From Bordetella parapertussis (GTDB lineage: Bacteria; Pseudomonadota; Gammaproteobacteria; Burkholderiales; Burkholderiaceae_C): 23,082 bases of DNA. Shown in pieces: positions 1 to 8,500 of this stretch. The notes beneath the pieces are model-generated. The model ran no database searches and was not told where the DNA came from. It saw only the letters and a list, made by a program, of their open reading frames with translations. The position numbers and the translations under genes are program-made. How positions within the stretch are numbered: position 1 is the first letter of the stretch; each line of letters opens with the position of its first letter. The stretch is from NCBI GenBank assembly GCA_945900695.1, contig CAMDJU010000010.1, forward strand, positions 1 through 23,082, read 5' to 3'.

Positions 1-497
1 GTGCTGCTTTTGGCCACATGGTCGTCACCGGCCACGGCCATCACCCCGCCCCAGGGCGTGGTGCCGGCCAGGGTGGCGTGTTTGAACACATCCGAGCAGC
101 GGTCCACACCCGGGCCTTTGCCATACCAAATGCCAAACACCCCATCAAAGCGGCGGCTGGCCGGTGGCGCAAAGCCCAGTTGTTGGGTGCCCCACAAAGC
201 CGTGGCGGCCAGCTCCTCGTTGACACCCGGCTGGAACACGATGTTTTGGGCTTGCAGATACGACTTGGCCTTCCACAGCGCTTGGTCGTAGCCGCCCAAA
301 GGCGAACCCCGGTAGCCGCTGATGAAGCCAGCGGTGTTTTTGCCCTGCAAGGCATCGCGCTGGCGCTGCAACATGGGCAGCTTGACCAAGGCTTGCACAC
401 CGCTCATGAAGGCGCGGCCCTGGTCGAGGGCGTATTTGTCGTCCAAGGTCACTGTTTCCAGCGCTTGGCGGATGTGTTCGGGCAGCGGGGCGTTCAT
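1..497 (-). CDS. Indolepyruvate ferredoxin oxidoreductase family protein, N-terminal part (partial)
   Basis: Only the first 165 codons are in the window; the gene continues past the left edge. The family oxidatively decarboxylates indolepyruvate and other aryl-pyruvates to the acyl-CoA using thiamine diphosphate and iron-sulfur clusters. In Burkholderiales it is usually one fused chain of over 1,100 residues. Visible family segments are SGYRGSPLGGYD (about residues 61-72), FQPGVNEELAATALWG (about 87-102) and YGKGPGVDRCSDVFKH (about 125-140), which belong to the N-terminal pyrimidine-binding/TPP region. The ATG at 497 is preceded by AGGAG (505-509) with 7-base spacing, and a good sigma-70-type promoter lies just upstream. 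It is the next gene after mltA on the same strand but has its own promoter. The family call is confident; the substrate is inferred. Confidence 0.9.
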   Translation of the reverse strand, partial: MNAPLPEHIRQALETVTLDDKYALDQGRAFMSGVQALVKLPMLQRQRDALQGKNTAGFISGYRGSPLGGYDQALWKAKSYLQAQNIVFQPGVNEELAATALWGTQQLGFAPPASRRFDGVFGIWYGKGPGVDRCSDVFKHATLAGTTPWGGVMAVAGDDHVAKSS

Positions 498-527
498 GGC
501 TTGTCTCCTGGCACGGGGCTGGCTGAC

Positions 528-556
528 AGTGTAGGCGCAGGGCGGGGGTTTGTCAG
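528..556 (-). promoter_or_regulatory. Sigma-70-type promoter of the indolepyruvate oxidoreductase gene
   Basis: On the minus strand a CTGACA box (551-556) and a TACACT box (528-533) are separated by exactly 17 bases. Transcription would begin near 521, giving a leader of about 24 bases that contains the AGGAG ribosome-binding site. The -35 box overlaps the stop codon of mltA (553-555), so mltA has no room for a separate terminator. The assignment is by consensus match only. Confidence 0.6.
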
Positions 557-1791
557 CGCGGCCACAAGACCCACAGGCGCAGGTTTTGTTTGACCCGGCC
601 GGCCAGCTCACCGGCAGCCGCGCCCGCACCGGCATAGTAATCGGCGCGCACCGCACCCACGATGGCGCTGCCGGTGTCTTGCGCAAACACCAAGCGCTGC
701 ACCCGCAGCGCCGGCCCACTGCTGGCCATCCACACCGGCGTGGCGTAGGGAATGGACTCGCGGTCCACGGCGATCGAGCGCCCCGCCGTCAGGGGCACGC
801 CTTGGGCACCGCGCGGACCCGCATCTTCAGCGCCATCGTTCAAGGCCTCTTCGCGGAAAAAAACATAACGCGGGTTGGCCCACAGCATCTCTGGCACCCG
901 CTGCGGATTGCGCGCCACCCAGGCTTTGATGCCGCCCCAAGTGGCGTCTCGCACCAGGCCTTGGTCGAGCAACCAGCGGCCCACGCTTTGGTAAGGCTGC
1001 TCGTTGGTGCCGGCAAAGGCCAGGCGCACCATGCGCGATCGACCGTCGGGCTCTTGGATGCGCAATTGCCCCGAACCTTGGATGTGCAGCACCAGCGCGT
1101 CAATCGGGTCGGCCAGCCAAGCGATTTCTTGCCCGGCCAAGGCTGCACGGGCCTCGGGCAAGGTGTCGAGTTGCTGGCGCGTGAACCAGGGCGCGCCCTG
1201 GCGCTGGGCCTGCTGGGCCGCCGCCGGGTAGGCGTACAGGGGCACGCCAAAGCCGGGCGCGGCTTGGCGTGAGGCGTTCATGATGGGCTCGTAATAACTG
1301 GTGAGCAGGCCCTCGCTGGTGCCCTGCACCGGTTCGACCCGGTAAGGCTGCAAGCGGCTGACCATCCACAAGCGTTGCTCGTCGGCGTCGGCAATGCTCA
1401 GCCGGCGCACATCGGCGCACAGGGGGCCAAACACGGGGCCAGGGCGTTCGCAGTTTTTCAGCCAGGCGTTCCAGGCCTCGTGCAAGCTGTCCTCGCTCCA
1501 ACCGGGCAGCTCGTCCCAAGGCACGGGCGTCCAGCGGCTTTTGACCGGCCGATCGGGGGCGGGTGTGCCGGGCAAACCGGCCAAGCCCGCGCGCGGCACC
1601 CCCGTGGGTGCGGCTGGCACAGGCCGGGTCGGCTCGCTGGCGGGCCGCTCGGGCGCGGGCGCAGCCCATGGGGGATCGGTGCGGCTCAACACCGGTGCGC
1701 TGGGGCGCGGCGAAGGGGCACTGCACGCCACCAAGCTTCCTACAATCACGGCCATGAACCACCCCGAACTGGCGCGCTGAATGACACTCAT
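553..1791 (-). CDS. mltA: Membrane-bound lytic murein transglycosylase A (MltA), lipoprotein
   Basis: MltA cleaves the beta-1,4 bond between MurNAc and GlcNAc in peptidoglycan, forming 1,6-anhydromuropeptides; it is anchored in the outer membrane. With the start at 1791 the protein has 412 residues. It has a lipoprotein signal (one Arg, hydrophobic stretch, lipobox LVAC with the lipidated Cys at 23), a Pro/Ala-rich linker to about residue 90, the MltA domain (GLLTSYYEPIMNAS near 161-174; DALVLHIQGSG near 231-241) and the C-terminal 3D domain. The Asp of AQDTGSAI (about 372) matches the catalytic Asp of the family. In-frame starts at 1848 and 1833 give an unusually long n-region, and one at 1755 gives a signal peptide too short to work. 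The chosen start places its first codon in an 11-base head-to-head overlap with the small plus-strand gene. Confidence 0.93.
   Translation of the reverse strand: MSVIQRASSGWFMAVIVGSLVACSAPSPRPSAPVLSRTDPPWAAPAPERPASEPTRPVPAAPTGVPRAGLAGLPGTPAPDRPVKSRWTPVPWDELPGWSEDSLHEAWNAWLKNCERPGPVFGPLCADVRRLSIADADEQRLWMVSRLQPYRVEPVQGTSEGLLTSYYEPIMNASRQAAPGFGVPLYAYPAAAQQAQRQGAPWFTRQQLDTLPEARAALAGQEIAWLADPIDALVLHIQGSGQLRIQEPDGRSRMVRLAFAGTNEQPYQSVGRWLLDQGLVRDATWGGIKAWVARNPQRVPEMLWANPRYVFFREEALNDGAEDAGPRGAQGVPLTAGRSIAVDRESIPYATPVWMASSGPALRVQRLVFAQDTGSAIVGAVRADYYAGAGAAAGELAGRVKQNLRLWVLWPR
1741..1746 (+). promoter_or_regulatory. Candidate -10 box (TACAAT) for the small membrane protein gene
   Basis: TACAAT is followed by seven bases and then an ATG at 1754, the spacing expected if transcription starts at that ATG. 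No good -35 box is found 16-18 bases upstream. The ATG opens an eight-codon frame ending in TGA at 1778-1780, immediately before the ATG of the small membrane protein. The same -10/ATG arrangement is seen at rfaE2 and purB in this window. Confidence 0.4.
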
Positions 1792-2056
1792 CTTATTAGA
1801 GGCCTTGGGCGCGGGTTTGCTGCTGGTGTTCATCGTGTGGTGGACCATGTTTTCTGGCCGACCTTTGGACCCGCCCGCCGAGCCACCGGCGTCTCCCCAG
1901 CCGCCCGACGCGCCCCGGGAAGCGCAGCCGTCGGATCAGGCCACCGCCGAGGCACCCCAGCCAGGCGGTGTGGCCGCAACCGGCAACCCGGCCCCCAGCG
2001 TTGACACCGTTGCGCCAGCGGGTACGCCCACACCCCCCTCACCCGACCCACGTTGA
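1781..2056 (+). CDS. Small single-pass membrane protein with Pro/Ala-rich tail, function unknown
   Basis: This 91-residue frame begins with a hydrophobic segment (about residues 2-23, ending IVWWTMFSGR) that would make one transmembrane helix. The remaining 65 residues are very rich in Pro, Ala and Thr and look disordered. I do not recognise a named family, though short membrane proteins of this layout are familiar from Comamonadaceae genomes. It fills the space between the divergent mltA start and the convergent response-regulator stop (2063), leaving a six-base gap. The start codon is directly preceded by the TGA of an eight-codon in-frame mini-ORF. No Shine-Dalgarno sequence is evident. 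The compositional bias of the tail means part of the frame could be a GC-driven artefact, but the N-terminal helix is convincing. Confidence 0.6.
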   Translation: MTLILLEALGAGLLLVFIVWWTMFSGRPLDPPAEPPASPQPPDAPREAQPSDQATAEAPQPGGVAATGNPAPSVDTVAPAGTPTPPSPDPR

Positions 2057-2062
2057 CGCGCC

Positions 2063-2701
2063 TCACCCTGGCACACGCAAGCGGTTGGAGAGTTCGACGG
2101 CCGAGCGCACGGCCATTTTTTCGAACACCCGGGCACGGTGCACCTCGACCGTGCGCACACTGATGTGCAGTTGGTCGGCGATGAGTTTATTGGGCAAGCC
2201 CTCGACCACACAGTGCATGACCTCGCGTTCGCGCTCGGTGAGGCCGTCGATCAGTTCGGTCAAGCTTTTCTGGATTTGCTGAGCGTGCAGCTGCTGGGCT
2301 GATCGCTGCAAGGCCTGTTCGACCCGGTCCACCAGCGAGTTGTCAGAGAAGGGCTTTTCGCAAAAATCAAAGGCACCGCGCTTGACGGCGTCCACCGCCG
2401 TGGGCACATCGGCGTGGCCGGTTAAAAAAATCACCGGCAGGGCGGACAACAGACCTTTATCGATCAAGCGATCAAACAAGGCCAAGCCGCTGATGCCGGG
2501 CATGCGCACATCCAGCAACAGGCAGCAGGCTTGGCACGGCACTTGGGGGGCGTGGTCCAACCCCAAGTGCGCAATCAGGCCTTCGGCGCTGTCAAAGCAC
2601 TGGGTTTGCAAGCCCCGCGAGCGCAGCAGCCAGGCCAGCGCTTGGCGCACGCTCTCATCGTCGTCGACCACATAGACCAAGGCATCTTGAACCGGTTGCA
2701 T
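2063..2701 (-). CDS. Two-component response regulator, FixJ/NarL type (receiver plus LuxR-type HTH)
   Basis: The protein has 212 residues and two domains. The N-terminal receiver has the acidic pocket VVDDDE (about 11-16), the phospho-acceptor Asp 64 in LLLDVRMPG, Thr 94 in FLTGHAD and Lys 116 in CEKPF. The C-terminal LuxR-type helix-turn-helix (about 154-208) reads LTEREREVMHCVVEG followed by NKLIADQLHISVRTVEVHRA. The architecture matches the FixJ/TtrR/DctR group. The start is the ATG two bases after the kinase stop (TGAccATG); a TTG two codons earlier overlaps that stop and is the alternative. It is almost certainly the partner of the upstream kinase. Its target genes cannot be read from the window. 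Confidence 0.95.
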   Translation of the reverse strand: MQPVQDALVYVVDDDESVRQALAWLLRSRGLQTQCFDSAEGLIAHLGLDHAPQVPCQACCLLLDVRMPGISGLALFDRLIDKGLLSALPVIFLTGHADVPTAVDAVKRGAFDFCEKPFSDNSLVDRVEQALQRSAQQLHAQQIQKSLTELIDGLTEREREVMHCVVEGLPNKLIADQLHISVRTVEVHRARVFEKMAVRSAVELSNRLRVPG

Positions 2702-2703
2702 GG

Positions 2704-4743
2704 TCAAGATTGTGGCAGGGCGGGCGCGAGCAGGGCATCGGCCTTGTGGGCCAAGGCCAAGCTGAAAAAGAACTCGGTGCCGCCCGTTGTCAAGGCCCGG
2801 TGCTGCAAGCGCGCACCGTGCTGCTCAACCACAGTGCGGCACAAGCTCAGGCCCAGGCCCATGCCCTCGGCCTTGGTGGTGAAAAACGGGGTGAACAACT
2901 GGGCCGACACCTCTGACGTGATGCCCAAGCCCCCATCGGCGACCGAAAATACCAAGCCCTCACCGGGGTCTGGGCAGGGGCGCACCACAATGCGCAACTC
3001 ACGCGCCCGACCCGGGGGCAGGTCTTGCATGGATTGCATGCCATTGCGCGCGAGGTTGAGCAAGACCTGCTCGACCATGGTGCGGTCGCACCACACAGCG
3101 GGCAAGTCGGGGGCGCAGTCCAGGTGCAAGCGCACACCGGTTTTGCGCGCCTGCAAGCTGACCAAGGGCAAGATGCTGTCGATCAAGGTGTGCGCCGCCA
3201 CGGCCTCGCGCGCTTGATCGCGGCGGCGCACAAAGTTGTGCACGCTTTTGATGACCAAGCCTGCGCGGCGCGCTTGATCAGCGATGTGGTCCAAAGCCTG
3301 GCTCAGTTGCTGGCCCATGGCGCGGGGCATGGCTGCATCGGCTTGCAGCAGGTTTTGGCTGCCGCTGGCATAGCTGGCAATGGCGGCCAAAGGTTGGTTG
3401 AGCTCATGGCTGAGCAACGAGGCCATCTCGCCGACCGTGGCCAAGCGCGCGGTGGCTTGCAAGCGGTCCAGGGTGGCGCGGTTCAACTCCTCGCTGGCGC
3501 GTTGGGCGCTGATGTCAAGCACGGCGCTCATCCAGCCGGTTTGGCTGCCACTGGCATTGATCAAGGGGGCCTCAAAAATCAGCACGGGGAACCGCTCGCC
3601 GTTTTTGCGCTGGAAGTCCGACTCTGTGCCCTCGCGCGGCGGCGTGTTGCCAGCCAAGCGCCAGGCCTGGCGTTTGCCGTATTCATCGACTTTTTCTGGT
3701 GGCCAGTAGGGTGCGGGGATGCCTTGGCCGAGCAACTCATCGGCCGCAAAGCCCACCATCTCGCAAAACGCCGGGTTCACATAAGTGATGCAGCCTTGCA
3801 AATCGCGCGCGCGCAAACCGGTGACCAGCGAGTCCTCCATGGCTTTGCGAAAAGCCAAAGCGTCGGCCAGGTCGCGCTCGGCGCGTTGGCGCCGGCGCAT
3901 GTCGCGCGCCAGCAAGGCCAGCACCGTCACCAAAGCCAGCGACAAGCCCAGCACCAAAACGGTGAGCAAATTGGGCAACCAATTGGGCAAGGCGCGCCAG
4001 CTGTCCAGGCGCAGCACCAAGGCATAGCCCGGCAGGTCGATCATTTGCTGGGCGCTGAAGATGCGCTGACCGCGGTGGATGCCACCGCGCAAGGCCAAAC
4101 GGGTGCCATCGAGTTCGACAAACGAGACCTCTTGGGCGCGGGTGTGCTCGCGCCGAACCATGGCCTCGAGCATCTCCACCAAGGCATAGCTGGCGACCAA
4201 AAACCCGCTCAACCGACCGCCTTGGTACACCGGCAAGCACAGCTCCATGACCTCTAAGCCCACGCCGTCTTGCACCGACACAAAGGTGCTGGGCGCATAG
4301 GCGGCCGCACTGGTGCGCCGCGCCAAGGCGCAGGCCTGCTCGATGTCGGCCAGCGCGTTGTCGCGCCCCAAACGGGCAAACACCGGGGTGCGGTAGACGC
4401 TGTCCACCCCCACCCGCAGCTGCAAGGCCGGGTCGCGCCATTCCAAGCGCACCCACTCGCGGTGGTTGCGCAGCACCTCTTCGGTGGGCGGCACCCAAGC
4501 CGCCGGGCTTCGCTCATCGGGTTGCAGGGCTTGCAGGGTTTGCACATTGCGCTGCATCGCGGCACGCACATCGCCCACCGCGTCCACGGTGTCGCGCTCG
4601 AGTTGGTCTTGCATTTGGGCTTTTTCGTAGCGCAGCGCCAACCAGGCCAAGGCTGTCAGCAATACCGCCACGAGCAACAGCAGCACACCCCACAGCACCC
4701 AGCGGCGCGCCTCCACGGCAGCGAGCCAGCGCCAGCGGCTCAC
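2704..4743 (-). CDS. Membrane-bound PAS-domain sensor histidine kinase
   Basis: This 679-residue kinase has a first transmembrane helix at about 16-37, a periplasmic sensor region of about 215 residues, a second helix at about 256-279, a PAS domain at about 300-415, and a transmitter. In the transmitter, the H-box SHELNQPLAAIASY contains phospho-acceptor His 446, the N-box is LLNLARNGMQSM (Asn 567), the G1 box is DGGLG (603-607) and the G2 box is GMGLGLSL (627-634). The start is GTG, overlapping the stop of the amidase gene as GTGA, so translation is probably coupled. The H-box and PAS resemble kinases that pair with FixJ-like regulators. The periplasmic region resembles nothing I can name, so the signal is unknown. 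Linkage to yhdP suggests, but does not prove, an envelope-related input. Confidence 0.93.
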   Translation of the reverse strand: MSRWRWLAAVEARRWVLWGVLLLLVAVLLTALAWLALRYEKAQMQDQLERDTVDAVGDVRAAMQRNVQTLQALQPDERSPAAWVPPTEEVLRNHREWVRLEWRDPALQLRVGVDSVYRTPVFARLGRDNALADIEQACALARRTSAAAYAPSTFVSVQDGVGLEVMELCLPVYQGGRLSGFLVASYALVEMLEAMVRREHTRAQEVSFVELDGTRLALRGGIHRGQRIFSAQQMIDLPGYALVLRLDSWRALPNWLPNLLTVLVLGLSLALVTVLALLARDMRRRQRAERDLADALAFRKAMEDSLVTGLRARDLQGCITYVNPAFCEMVGFAADELLGQGIPAPYWPPEKVDEYGKRQAWRLAGNTPPREGTESDFQRKNGERFPVLIFEAPLINASGSQTGWMSAVLDISAQRASEELNRATLDRLQATARLATVGEMASLLSHELNQPLAAIASYASGSQNLLQADAAMPRAMGQQLSQALDHIADQARRAGLVIKSVHNFVRRRDQAREAVAAHTLIDSILPLVSLQARKTGVRLHLDCAPDLPAVWCDRTMVEQVLLNLARNGMQSMQDLPPGRARELRIVVRPCPDPGEGLVFSVADGGLGITSEVSAQLFTPFFTTKAEGMGLGLSLCRTVVEQHGARLQHRALTTGGTEFFFSLALAHKADALLAPALPQS

Positions 4744-5558
4744 AGCAACCGGTGGCCCAAGGCGGGCAGTTGGCTGCGCCAGCGCAGCAAGGCATCCATG
4801 TCCAGATCGGCCAGCACCAGACCAGCGTCGGTGGCCTGTCGGGCGACCACCTCACCCCAGGGGTTGACGCACAAACTGTGGCCCCAGGTGCGCCGCCCGT
4901 TGGCATGCAACCCGCCTTGGGCGCTGGCCACCACCCAACACAGGTTTTCAACCGCCCGGGCGCGCAGCAACACCTCCCAATGGGCCTGGCCGGTGGTGTG
5001 GGTGAAGGCGCTGGGCACCAGCAGCAACTGCGCCCCGGCTTGGCTGAGGTGGCGGTACAGCTCGGGGAAGCGCAGGTCATAGCACACGCTCAAGCCCACA
5101 CGCCAAACCTGACCATCGCGCGCGCTCAGGTCAAACCAAGCCGGGGTGTCGCCGGCTTGGAGCACGCGCGATTCGTCGTAGCGCTCTTGGCCATTGTCAA
5201 ACCCAAACAAATGCATCTTGTCGTAGCGCGCCACGCATTCGCCCGCCGGGTTGTAGACCAAGCAACTGTTGCGCACCCGATCGGGTTGGCCGCTCACCGA
5301 CAGGGGCAGGGTGCCCCCCACCACCCACAGACCCAGCTCGCGCGCCGCTTGCGCCAACATATCCTGAATGGGGCCGTGGCCAAAGCGCTCTTGGATGGCC
5401 AGTTTGTCGGTGTCGCGCTGGCCCAACAAGCAAAAGTACTCGGGCAACACGGCCAACTCGGCACCTTGTGCGGCGGCCTGGGCCAGTGCTTGGCGGGCTT
5501 GGGCCAAATTGGCATCGCACTCGGTGCCTGAGACCATTTGGATCGCGGCCACCCTCAT
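4740..5558 (-). CDS. Carbon-nitrogen hydrolase (nitrilase superfamily; Nit1/deaminated glutathione amidase-like)
   Basis: The 272-residue protein is a complete nitrilase-superfamily amidase. The catalytic triad is visible: Glu 40 in VLPEYFC, Lys 114 in RYDKMHLF and Cys 159 in LSVCYDLRFPE. The DLRFPELYR context and overall length match the Nit1/NitFhit branch, whose known role is hydrolysing deaminated glutathione to alpha-ketoglutarate and cysteinylglycine as metabolite repair. That substrate is inferred from family resemblance. The start codon overlaps the yhdP stop (ATGA at 5555-5558) and its stop overlaps the kinase start, so it sits inside one coupled unit. Confidence 0.93.
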   Translation of the reverse strand: MRVAAIQMVSGTECDANLAQARQALAQAAAQGAELAVLPEYFCLLGQRDTDKLAIQERFGHGPIQDMLAQAARELGLWVVGGTLPLSVSGQPDRVRNSCLVYNPAGECVARYDKMHLFGFDNGQERYDESRVLQAGDTPAWFDLSARDGQVWRVGLSVCYDLRFPELYRHLSQAGAQLLLVPSAFTHTTGQAHWEVLLRARAVENLCWVVASAQGGLHANGRRTWGHSLCVNPWGEVVARQATDAGLVLADLDMDALLRWRSQLPALGHRLL

Positions 5559-8500
5559 GGTTTGCCCGTCCTGGGGGTTTTAGTGTCGCTGTCGGAGGCG
5601 CTGTAGGGGCTCACCCGCGGTTCAGCCCAGCTGCCATCCACCCGAAAGGTTCGGGTGTTGACGTCGATCAAAGGTTGGCGCAGCACCAATTGGGCCAGAA
5701 AGCTGGTCAAACCGGCCAAGGGGTTGATCACCCCATAGACCAGGGAGGCGGTGCCCGCGTTGATCTCGGGCACCACCACCACCTTGATGTCTTGGGTTTC
5801 GTGCTGGATATCGGCACGGCCCTCCATGAGCACCGCGGCGGCCACGCCCTTCATTTGCAAATTGTTGGTGATGGCCACGCCTTGCTCAATTTGCACATCG
5901 CCCCGAAAGAAGTCAAAGGCAAAGCCTTCGCTGAACAGGTCGCGAAAATCCAGCGTCAAGCGCCGAGGCAGCGACTGCAAACTGAGCACGCCCAGCAAAC
6001 GCGCCGCGCCGGGGTCGGACTTGAGAAATTGCCCGCGCTCCACGTTGACATTGAACTGCCCCACCATGCTGGGGTAGTCAATGGTCATGGGCGAGCCCAG
6101 CCAGCCCACCTGGCCTTCCATGCGGCCCTTGCCCCCGCGCACCGCACCGGGCGTGCCCATGCGGGCCAAAAACTCGCCCGCATCGCCAATGTCCAACGTG
6201 AATTTGAGCTGGGTGCGGCGGCGGGTTTGGCCCGGCAAGGCCAGCCAATTGCCCGACGCGCTCAGTTGCGCTTCGGGCACCGTGACGTTGAGCCGATTGA
6301 GCCGCCACTCGCCAATCGCGCGCGGCCCGGCAGGCAGGTTCACCGCTTCGACCTCGGCGCGACCGAGTTTTTTGCCACGCAATTGCAACTCATTGACCAC
6401 GATGTCCAGTGCCGGCAGGCTTTTGGGTTGCTCAAACATCAGGTTTTCGATGTCGCTGACGGCACTGGGCGGCACATCCAAGCGGGCCAAGCGCACAAAC
6501 AAACGCGCCGGGGTGTTGGCCACCACGGGGCGGTACTCCAGGTAGCCCTCCAACTCTTGGGCATGCATATTGGCCCGCCACAGCGGGCCTTGGCGTGTGC
6601 CACCGACGTGCAGCTGGTGCAGTTCGCGCCGGTCCCAGCTGACTTTTTGGGCCTGCACCACGGCGGCATTGGGCAGATATGCGTCCCACCCATCGGCCGC
6701 GCCAGGGGCCGTGCTGCCTGCCGCACCCAAACCGCCCACGGCGTCGCTGTCGATCACCGCTTGCCAGCGGTCCAAATCGATCTGTGGCCACTGGAGTTTG
6801 AGCAACACGCCTTGGTCCGGCCAAGGCAAAGGATCGCTCGCCCCCTGCCCCAGGGCGATGGCGCCGCGCAGCACCCGAGGCGTGGCGGCACTGGTGTCAC
6901 GGTCATAACGCAGGTTCAAAGCGCCGCCCAAACTGGCATGCAAGCTGTCGCGTCGCCCATCGCGCGCCACCCGTTGTTCCACGCGCAAAGGCCAGGTGGC
7001 ATCGGCGCTTTTGGCCAAGGGCGCGGGCAAAGCGATCTCCAGACCTTGCAAGCTGCTGGTGAGTTGCCACTCGGGCTGGCCTTGGCGCAAGCCCAGGTTG
7101 AAGTTGTAGTTGCTGCGCCCGCGCAAGAAGGGGGCGAGCCGCGCCAAGCCCGGCAAGTCGCGCGCCGCGCGCATGCCCTCGGCGGTGATGGCACCTTGAA
7201 CTTGCAAACTCAGGGGCGATTCGTCCACCGCTGCGCGGCTGTTGTAGCGCAGGTCCAAGCGCGTGTCGCCACCCCAGACACGGGCCTGCGCATCGGTCAC
7301 GCTCAGGCTGGTCTCGGTGAATTGCGCCGTGGCGCGCAAGCGCGACATGGCCGGCGTCCAGCTGGACCATTGCAAATCGTTGCCAGGCAGCACCATGCGC
7401 CCTTGAACCCGCACCCGCTCGGGCGCGGCCAAGGGCAAGGTGAAGGCCAAGCGCAGGTCGGCCAGGCCGCTGCCTTGGGCGCTGTCAAACACCTGGCCGG
7501 TCAATGCGCCCAGGGGGGAGCGGGTCACCAATTGCAGCCATTCGCCCAAAGGGGCACGGCCATCGGCACTGAGCTCGACTTGTGGGGCCGCGCCCATGTC
7601 AGGGATCTGGGCTTGGATGTTTTGCCATGCCAAGTTGGGCACCGAGGGCATGCGGGCTTTGGCGTCCTTGATGCGAAAACTGGTGCGGTCCAGCACCCAT
7701 TCGCCCGAGGCCACGCTCAGCGCGGGCCACTCCGCAGGCGCTGGAGCGCCCCGCGCGGCGCTGGCATTGGGCACGGGCGGGGTCACATAGGCAAAGCCCA
7801 CTTCTTTGAGCTGGCCCTGGATGGAAAACTCGCCTTGTTGCGGCTGGCGAAACGGGAAGTGGCTCAAGTCGCCCTTGACGCGCACAGCGGCTTGCACGGC
7901 TTGGCCCCGCAGCAAGGCGTTGCGCAGGTAGTCGCGCACACTGGCATCGATGGCCGTGGGCAAGTAACGGTGCAATTGACGCGCCTCGATGCGCACAATT
8001 TTTCCCTTGAGGTCGAGCACCCCAGGCCACGGCTGATCGCCCTTGGCACTGCTCCAGCTGCCACTGGCCTCGACCGCGCCATCGGGGTTGCTGAGTTGGG
8101 CGTCTTTGAATTTCACGCTCAAGGCCTCGCCATTGCGCTGCCACTCCACATCGGCCTGTCCCTTGTCCACCACCAAGCGGGGTTCGCTCAGGCCCAAGGC
8201 CCCTTCAATCACGCCCGACTTCATGCGCAACTGGACGCGGCCCTTGGCCTGGTCGAAATCAAAATCCAGATCCGCCCCTTGCAAGCCCGGCAGCGGCCAG
8301 CGGCCAGCGACCATGGCGGGCTTGAGCCGGGCCTGGCGCCACAGCCCTTTGGCGCTGAAGCGCGCGCCGCTGGGGTTGTCTTGCCACTGCGCCTTGAGGC
8401 GCTCCAGTTGACCTTGCGGCTGGTGCGCACTCAAAGCCTCGCGCAAAGCGGCGGGCAAGGGCAAGCGCTGGCCAATGCGGGTCAACGCACTCAGGTCCAG

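Noticed and set aside
3025..4257. Plus-strand frame of 410 codons opposite the kinase gene
   Set aside because: Antisense GC-driven open frame with no recognisable motif; the kinase on the other strand has all transmitter boxes.
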